In this document: positions 24,801-33,800 of the stretch, piece by piece
How the letters are laid out: each line of letters opens with the position of its first letter
Position numbering within the stretch: the stretch's first letter is position 1
Origin: Breviolum minutum Mf 1.05b.01
Taxonomy: Eukaryota > Sar > Dinophyceae > Suessiales > Symbiodiniaceae
NCBI GenBank assembly: GCA_000507305.1
Contig: DF239163.1
Location: 72,146 to 136,145 of the forward strand
Direction of reading: 5' to 3'
Length of the DNA stretch: 64,000 nt
Made by a program: the position numbers and the translations under genes
Notes under the pieces: model-generated
Databases searched by the model: none
Told to the model about the DNA's origin: nothing
What the model saw: only the letters and a program-made list of their open reading frames with translations

Positions 24801-27800
24801 GACATGGACCTGACCAAGAGGTGAGGGTACTACTGTTGATGGTTCAGAAATCCCAAGGCCAACCACCGGTTGGATGGTGCTAAAACCCTCGTAAAGAAAG
24901 GATTTCAACTACCAACCTCAACTGGTGAACGCCGGATTTCTGAACCATCAACAGTAGTTTTGGAAAACCCCAAAATTGGTTTATCATGGATGTTGTGTCT
25001 TATTTTTGTCCAGAGTACATTTTTGTTTGAGCAAAACATAACATGTCTACTGGAATAGGCTGAATAATTAATCTTGATGAAGTAGGTGTAGGTGGCATGG
25101 CAACACATGGAAACAAGAGTTTTCAGTGCTGTCAAATCCAAAGATTAAAAGAGAAGCTGTCAAGGAATCCAATGGGATTCCAAGTTTGTGGTTTCAACCC
25201 GTTTGAAAAATATTAGTCAAATTTGATCATTTCCCCAAATAGGGATGGAAATAAAACATATTTGAAACCATCAGTTTACTTCATAAACTCCAATGCCCGG
25301 CCGTTTCAAAAAAAAACATTTCTACTTGGTGGCTTTAACCTAAAAAATATTGGTCAAAGTGGCTTCATCGCCTTCAATTTTTGGGTTGAAGAATAAGAAA
25401 TCGGCTAAAGCTCCCACCTACGTCATCAGATTACCAACCCAAACAATGTACTATTTTTGGGGGGGCAAATCACACGAAAAAAATTACCATGGCTTTGCTT
25501 CTGAAGTTCGGTTCCCCATACATACATCTGGGCAATTACCTGATTTCAGGACATTTTGGGTAAGATTCCCTTACTAAACTACCTTTTGGGGGTGACTATT
25601 CGGCGGGAAAGGTCGCTATAAATTTCCCAGAATATATGGGTCTCATTGAATGACCGCCCTGACCTAGTTTTAAGTCCCCTTCCGGTTCCAGTTCCGTCAG
25701 CCTCTCACTCATCAAAGGGCTTCGACCCAGGGTGTTGTTGCAAAAGGCTGCCTGAAAACAAAAAACGGAGCGGTGTGAAAACAACCATAACTCGTTGGCG
25801 GTTTCAACCCGTTCGAAAAATATTAGTCAAATTGGATCATTTCCTCAGGTATGTGATGAAAATAAGAAACAGTTGAAACCACTACCGAGATAACAAAATG
25901 AGAACACCAAAATGAATATACACATCCTATACCATGTATGGTATATTCACCTACATGAATAGTTGATTTGTATGGTAAATGTAAGTAAATATACGGTTCA
26001 TCCCATGGATCCTCTGGGCTATGAAGGTTGGTGGGCCAACCATGGAGCCCTGACGAAATCGACGAAATGTACACCAGGCCTGCACATGTGTCAAACTGCG
26101 ACTAGTAGTTATAGAATTTACAGTGCTTATATGGAGGTTTCTCAAAATGGTGGTACCCAACAACAATTGGTTTTCCCCTGCTCGGGAGAATGTCTCATGA
26201 CAGAAGATGATACCCCTGTTTCAAATGAATCTGCACTGTTTTTTTCAAACTTACTGATTGTTTCTTTTACATGACCAGGTGTGGAACTAGGTTCGGAACT
26301 AAAATCCACCATGGGTGGAAAAATATAAACCGCATAGTATAGATGAGATAATAGGTCATGATAACAATATCAAAATACTCGAAGATCAATTTTCAAACAA
26401 ATCATTTTCTCATATATTATTTCACGGAGCATCGGGAACTGGTAAAGCCTCTACAATATCGTCTTTAATAGACTATATATGGAAATTCTAGAAATTTAAT
26501 GACTATAAAATTAGATGCATCTGATGATATCATGAATAAATTAAGTGAGAGAAGAAATAAAAGGATTATTTGCGGAGAAAAATAAGTCATTACAGCTGCA
26601 CCTTATGAAGAAGCTCGTTGACCATGCTGTCCGGGTTCTTCAGAATTCCCTGGGCCGGTTTTTCCCATCATTGCGTGCCCGGCAAAGATGGGTGATATGT
26701 GTTTTCCATACCATCTTCCCCCTCCCAGTCATCTGACTTCTGCAACATTGAAGTACCCATACCATCCATGAAAGCAAATTTATATAAGTCCTTAACTATC
26801 CTGGGACTCACTCTTTTGAGGGTATATATGGATCCCATAAAGAATCCTAAAACTTTTGGCCAAGGCTGCAGGGTTCCCATTTTTGGGGACGCCCATGTGG
26901 AAAACAAAAAACCCACTGATACGAACCCTGAAATTTTCGTCGTGGTGAGTCACCTACATTCTGAAATTTTCATGGCTGATATGAAATACTCTCCGCGTAA
27001 ACTACGCAGCAGTCTGCGAAACAACCAAAATCATTCTACCAGGTGATGGTGTCATTCAACCCTTTTAAGACAATTTTTTCCCGAAATAGGGGTGAAAACA
27101 AACAAAATCTTTGAAACCACCACCTAGCTTGTATGTATTTTTTTTTGAACATCCTGCTTTTTATTTTTTCCAAAGCGCTTCGCAAAAACATATTTGATTT
27201 CTGGATTCCTGGTTTCCGAAGGTTCTCCAAACAAAAAAAAAGTCACCCATGGGGAGAACAAGCATCCCGAGCTTCCGAAAAAGAAAAAAACACCCAGTGG
27301 GTGTCCGATATTTTCGGAAAGGGAGTGCACTGGTTCGTAAGGATCCTTATAATGGTTTATTTTAAAGGGTAACTGGGTAGTATAATCCCCTTTACACAGC
27401 CAAAGGCTGGGGTTTTGGTCACTGCTCAGTTGGGCGGAAGGGAAAAATTCCGTAAAATCACCATCTGTGATTGTAATCCACCAGTTGGATTTTTTAGATG
27501 GGATTGGACGACCCCGAAGTAGATTACAACGACATGGACACATTGAATTCTGTGATCTCCCAAAAAATACAAACACAAACTCACCAACACAATATTGAAT
27601 GATAAATCACCCTCTATAATTGATCCCCACCAAAAACAAGCTTGTGTTTTCCCATGGATAAAAATACATGTCTTTCACTGAGAGGGATTTTCCAAAGGAA
27701 ATGTAGGGATCTCTTGGTGTCCATTGACTATTGGCTATGATTCAAAATTTACGGTACCAAAGTGGCTAGAGATGTGGTACCATTTGGGACCATTATCTAG

Positions 27801-30800
27801 TCTTCCCAGCATCAATTATGGTATCTTCTGAGTCTTTCTCATTTTGAGCTAGAAAAAAAGATCTAAATTCAATCGTGCTTGGTTAATGTCTGATGAAACC
27901 TGGACTCCACACTTTACGTAAAGCAACTCTGGTGCTGGCAGCACCAGACACCAGAGTTGCTGTGAAAAAAAACCGCTGGCTATTCAGATTCTATAGGGGA
28001 TAGTACTGCCTTATATCATATAGCGATTCTATTAAACCATTTAATTATCAGAATCCTACCGTTCACCAAATTTACCACGAAAATCTCATGATTTGCTTCA
28101 CTGGTGATCATTTTGCGTGTGCTTTTTCCAACCAAAAAAACCCTACAGTACATGTTTCCTCCCCCTTTCCCCGGGCCGGCCAAACCCCCGGAACATGTTG
28201 GGTATACCTTGTATCGTTGGCGGCCGGCCTCCTTGTCGGTTTTCACATCACCATGTGCTGATCTCACTTCCCAAGGCCTTGGAGTCTGACATATCTGGCC
28301 ATTTTTTTTAATATTTCACCGACTCACTTAGATTTCCAAAAAAAAATAGAAGATTTCCAGATACTAAACTACAATTTTGGGGTTGGGTTGAGGTCGTGTG
28401 AGGTCGCTATATGGCATATACACGGTGGGATACGTGATTTTTCCCAGAAGGAAAGACCCTTTTACATGGAAATCTTATTTTGATGGCTCATAAATCCAGC
28501 GATCACCTCAGTTAGATATGGAAAAAAAATCAGTTGTTCATAGGATTCTACAGGACATCCCAGGTGGTTAGCCAGATTTCTCAAACAATACAGCTTGGAT
28601 TTACCCCCCCAGGGATGCCAATGGAAAAGCTTTGGCAACAGTCCACTAAACGTTTAGTGGGGTGAACCTAAGCTATCTCTCATCTATGATCATGATATCT
28701 CAATTCAAAGTAAAGGGCCCTCAGAAATCCATAGATTTCCTCAAATCAATTCATGTCGTGCTTTCTTTTTCCCCTTATCAAGCACTACCTTGATGGGACA
28801 TCCACCCATGACTGGGATTTGCTTGTCCGATGCGGATCAAAAAAGTTTAGAAATTGTCTCTCAAAAGTTTGCTTAAGATGGTGATTTACCATACAAAGTA
28901 AAAAATCACCTTAAAAAAAACAAGGATGAAGGGATTGATGTACTTCCTCTTGGAAGAGGAGAAGTCGTTGATGCTTAGAGACTTTGATTCTACAGGTCCA
29001 AAATATCAATGGCACAAAATCTCATGGAGATTAGTGAATATGTTGATCCACCGACCAAACCAAACGTTTTAGGGGCCACTGCCCCACTAAAAACGCCATG
29101 AAATTTTCACCGAATTTGCATTGGAGACTTTGAGATTTTTGTTTAGATCTCACTCCTAAGCTCAGCGCCGGAATGCTGGAAAAAAAATAAGTTGAAAATG
29201 GTGGATTTTCTACAGCATAGAAAATGTGGTCCCCCCCTTTTTGAAAATGGGGGCTTTTAAACAAAAAAAACGGCACAGCCACATCGCCGGTGCTTTCCTT
29301 GGTGACCAACACATAAAAAATTCATATATAATATGTATATATATATATATACTTACCCAAGAACAACACCCAGCTTGTTACATTCAAATTCAACTAGACC
29401 CCCAAAATTTAACATGGAACCTGAAAATAAGTCCCTGGAAAAGGAATGTCCATTTGGAAACCATTGCTTTGATGATGAGATTCTCCGCATATTTGGGCGA
29501 GCTTTCTAAGTAACTCTCAAGAAATCCCCATGGCAGCATAGCTTTTGTTCGGCCAACCAAGCATTTGAAGTGCTCCCAGCCACCTGACCGGCCAGGAGCC
29601 TAGCAGAAAATATCAAAGCATCTCTACCACCCAAGGATAGTATGATCGCCCCCTACAACCAACCAGGTGTTCTTTGTCATAAGTTCTGGGGGTTAGATCC
29701 TTGACCCCTAGATCCCTCATCCGAAGTGTTTGCACATTTTCTTCAGGCAAGAAACAAAAAACGAGGGAAGAGCACATTGCCCACCATCAATGGCACCACA
29801 TAAGGCAACATCTCACGCTGTACATCGACCTCCACAATCAAGTTGGAGAGTCGTGGATTCAAAAGTGGAAAGGTTGTGCTAAAATAAGGCTTTCAAAGAG
29901 GAGTTTGAGAACAAGATTTGACTTGAGGTTAACTATAGAACCTGAGGTCTTACTAGGTTTGGTCAAGCATCACTGGGGTGTTTTGATTAGAGTCAATCCA
30001 TTATGCTCCGTGAAATTAACAGCAAAAAAGCGCCTGAAAATAGGCTTTGCCAAAAAGGAAAGTCATCTTCCAACCATCAATTCTCAGGTGCTATGTTGGT
30101 TTCAGGGAGGTTATATTTACCCGAAAATCATCCATTGGTTGGTTCGTCTTTTCAGATGTGAGCAATCAAAACCTGCGGGACTTAGCTCCAAATTTCACTG
30201 TTTGATTATGAAGGCCCAAACCATCCATGATATAAAGTACCTACTCAATTTACCTATAAGAATCAACCATATCATATCATGTAGATTTTTTCAAAAGGAA
30301 AAGTTGGGTACCCTTGGGAGAGTACCCGAGATATATACCAACATATACCACCTATATATGGATTCTATAATGGTTGTATCGGCCAATATGGCGTAATGTT
30401 TGGGGAACAACTGCTACGGTACCCTCCCAAGGGTACCCAATATTTCCCATTTTTTCCCATACATCCCATGGATTGGTATATGGGAAAAAACTTGGGGATC
30501 TCCCATCCAACCCTTGCCTGATAGAGAATCTCTTCACGTCCTGCTGTAACTTTGGCACTTTGATCTGCACCCATTTGCTCTAAGGTCTTCACCGTCCTGC
30601 CGTTGATGATGTTGATGGGTTTCGGAAAACGCCTGGTTGATTTAGGACCTATTTTGGAAGCCTTGGGTGGGGTTAGTTAGAACTTAGGGGGTCCTTATGG
30701 CTATTTTAAAAGATCATATATATATATATATATATACATATACGTATACATTAGTTTTTTGTTGGAAACAACATTTAAAAGAAAAACAATGTCATCCTGT

Positions 30801-33800
30801 TGGGTGATCCCTGTGCCATGAAAGCCAGCTAGGTTTAGGGGCTCTCCACCATAACATTATGGGACTGGGAAATATCCAGTCATGTCATCGACTCTCAATC
30901 CAAGATGGTCTTTGAAGGCCCGGGGTCAGGGGTCTTCTTTGATCTTATTTCAACTTCTGGTGACTGGCCAGGGTGGTGTTTTTTTTTGATTTCCTAACAA
31001 CTCTCCCATGTAAACCACCAAAATTTCATCGAAACAACAAAATCTTGGACCGAAAATTTAGGATCGGCCCCTCATCCCAAATCGCATCCAACTGGCTCTG
31101 GCAATGCCGGGATGTTGAAAAAAGAAACCATTTGATTCAGCTTTCGTAGGATATTCACTACCAACCTTAGCCAAAAAATCAACCGCCTGATGTCTCTTCT
31201 TCATCATCATCAGTCACTTGTTTCTTTTCAAAGCCGCCAAATGAATAAACCAAAAAAAACCCTTAGAAATGTGTCCTGCTTTCGCTTCATTCAACAAAAA
31301 AGATTGACACGTCTTGTGCTTGGGGAGTGGGGGAAGGAGGAGGGCTCCAAAACTGACAAAAAATCTCACTTGGAGGATCATCCCACTTAGTAAGTGGCTA
31401 TAGGCCATTTGGAAGGGGAAGGTTGCCCTACTTAGGGGGACTTACCAACCATGGTTATTAGTTATTAGTTAAAAAATGTCCTAAATGGGATAATCCTCCA
31501 AGCACCCCTCAATCCTTGCGACCGCCCCCGAAACCTCAAGTGACTGAGATGTGCCGTGGAACGGAAGCCCATCAATGAGGTCATGTGCGCCACACCCAAA
31601 TTCGCGGAGCTTTCGAAGCGCGCGCCGGCGTGCACAAAAAGACCTGGCGCTGGGCAGCCGTGATTTGTTTTGGGGGGTGAGGGGATTTTGGGTTGAAAGG
31701 TTGGGGCTAAAGTAATTCATAATATGTATGCTTTTTTGTAAGGGCGGATAGAGGCCATATTGAATCTTATTGGAAGTATTTAAGGGTCTTAGTAGGGGGA
31801 AATCTCACCACCATTGTCCTGTATCAAGCACAAAAAAAGGGCCATATAGTTTTGAGGCGGCCTTAGATTCCCAATGATTCGCAATGAAACCCTTGTGGTG
31901 GGGATGTCATCAGGGAGCTGCCCCTTCCCAAAGAAAGTTCTTATTCCAGACTGGTCATCTACAGTACTCCATTCCTACACAAACCCCTGCAAGGATTTCT
32001 GTTCGGGGGTTTTGCGGCTACATGGTTGTGGACACAGTTCCTTGAAGTATTTTTGACACCAAGCGTGGTGAGATGAAGCCGGAAGAATTGGGGATCTAAG
32101 CAAAAAAATCTCAAATCCTACAAGATTGTATGCTACATTTACTATATATACATACAAAATCAACCATCCATGGTAGGCTAAGTAGACCATCCCATGGGAA
32201 TTGCTTAGACTTTGACCTTGTTGACACCACCCAAGCTACATGCCCGTTATCACTCAAGAAGTTGGACACCATTCACATTCGCACCCTTTGTATGGTGCAC
32301 CTGTCTCCTTAAAAAGGTGATGTTGTTTGTTGCAGCAAATGCATCCTTAAAAAACCATGACTTCCTCCCTTTGCTTTGAGGGAAAATAGTATCCAAGGGA
32401 GATGAATATACTGAATCATTTTCGTTCCCTGGAAATTACCCCCAGGTTTTCTACTTTTACCAGAAGGTAGAAGCCAGGTGATTCAAGCCGTGACCTTTAA
32501 AACGCGCCCCTATTTGTTTGGAGGTCATTTCTACCTTTGAAAGGGGTCACGTTTTCACCATCCCCAAAAAGGGCACCAGCAGAATTGCCAGGAAGTTGCT
32601 TAGTTAATCTTAGCTAACTTCCTAACGACCATGAAGATGCCGTCCTCCGTCCTCCAACCCCAGGGTGTTCCCCACCAAGACGTGCAGTAAGGCCCTGTTT
32701 ATCCACTGAGGCGATTTTGATACCTGGCGGGGCAGCGCATCAAAGGTAGCCAAGGGATGGTGTTGCCGTGTTGTGCTGGTCATGATTACCTATTTGTTTA
32801 AGGTGTACCCACTCAAATCAAACATCGATGTCAAAAATGACGCCATTTTTTGAAAGGAGATAGATTTTTACAAACAGTCATTTTCGGTATCTATCTTAAA
32901 TTTCGGGGTGTACTTAAATTCCATATATAATCCAAGGTGGGCCCTACCAGTTATAAATGAGGAGTTATAATTATAATCCCTTTAAATAACCTTGTAAACG
33001 GGTACCTGGGTTACAACCCCTCTAAGTGAAGTTAAAACCCTACTTGTGAATGGTAGGGGCCCACGTTGTACCTGCCCTAGGATACAATGATGGCCCCAAT
33101 GGAAGATTCCAAAAAGGACCCTTGAAACCTTTCAACAATGCACGTCGATGAGTTTGACAGTATTTGACAATGGAAAATCATGGGACTGGGACTGGGATAC
33201 ACACAAATACTACAATGGTCATGATACTACCAACCCAAACAAGGCACCTATTAAGGGGAAATCCTCCAAAATTATCATATGTTCGCATTGTTTGATCCAC
33301 CCCAAATGGGTAATTCAATGATCCCTGTACTACCAAAAAGACTGGAAAGGTTTTGAAGCTAGCAAATCACTTTAAAATTGGCAGCTACTATGCAAAAATT
33401 GTTTGATCCTCACACTTATGGGGAATTGAATGTAACCATGCCAACCTTTCAATGGAAATGGTTGATTTACTGGGCTTTGCCCACTTCTCCTGATCTAAAT
33501 GATCTAAGTTCACTTGGCCCATGGTTTGACCCTTTTTTTGCCACCGGCCTCACCCTTTCTTCAGATGTATTTTTCGTTGTTGTTTGCTGATTTGTTTTTC
33601 TATTGGACACACTTCCCACATAGGTTTTCCAGGTCAAAAAAAATGGGTATGGTCTCAAAATGTGGGGCTCGGAAATATATAATGCTTGTGGATTCCTACT
33701 AAAAGAATGCGTTTTGTTCCGTTCTATTCTGGGAGGATCCCCTAATTTTCAAACCTAGCCATCATCTAATCCCCAACGTTTTTTTGCAGCGGTGAAAAAA

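Noticed and set aside
26545-26736. Plus-strand 63-codon frame beginning MREEIKGLFAEKN as a gene
   Set aside because: Only its first part is the RFC fragment. From 26602 onward it is the antisense of QCR2 exon 7.
29701-30396. Longest open frame in the window (231 codons, plus strand)
   Set aside because: It runs antisense through QCR2 exon 5, a family C relic and part of an inverted-repeat element. No motif or splice context was found.
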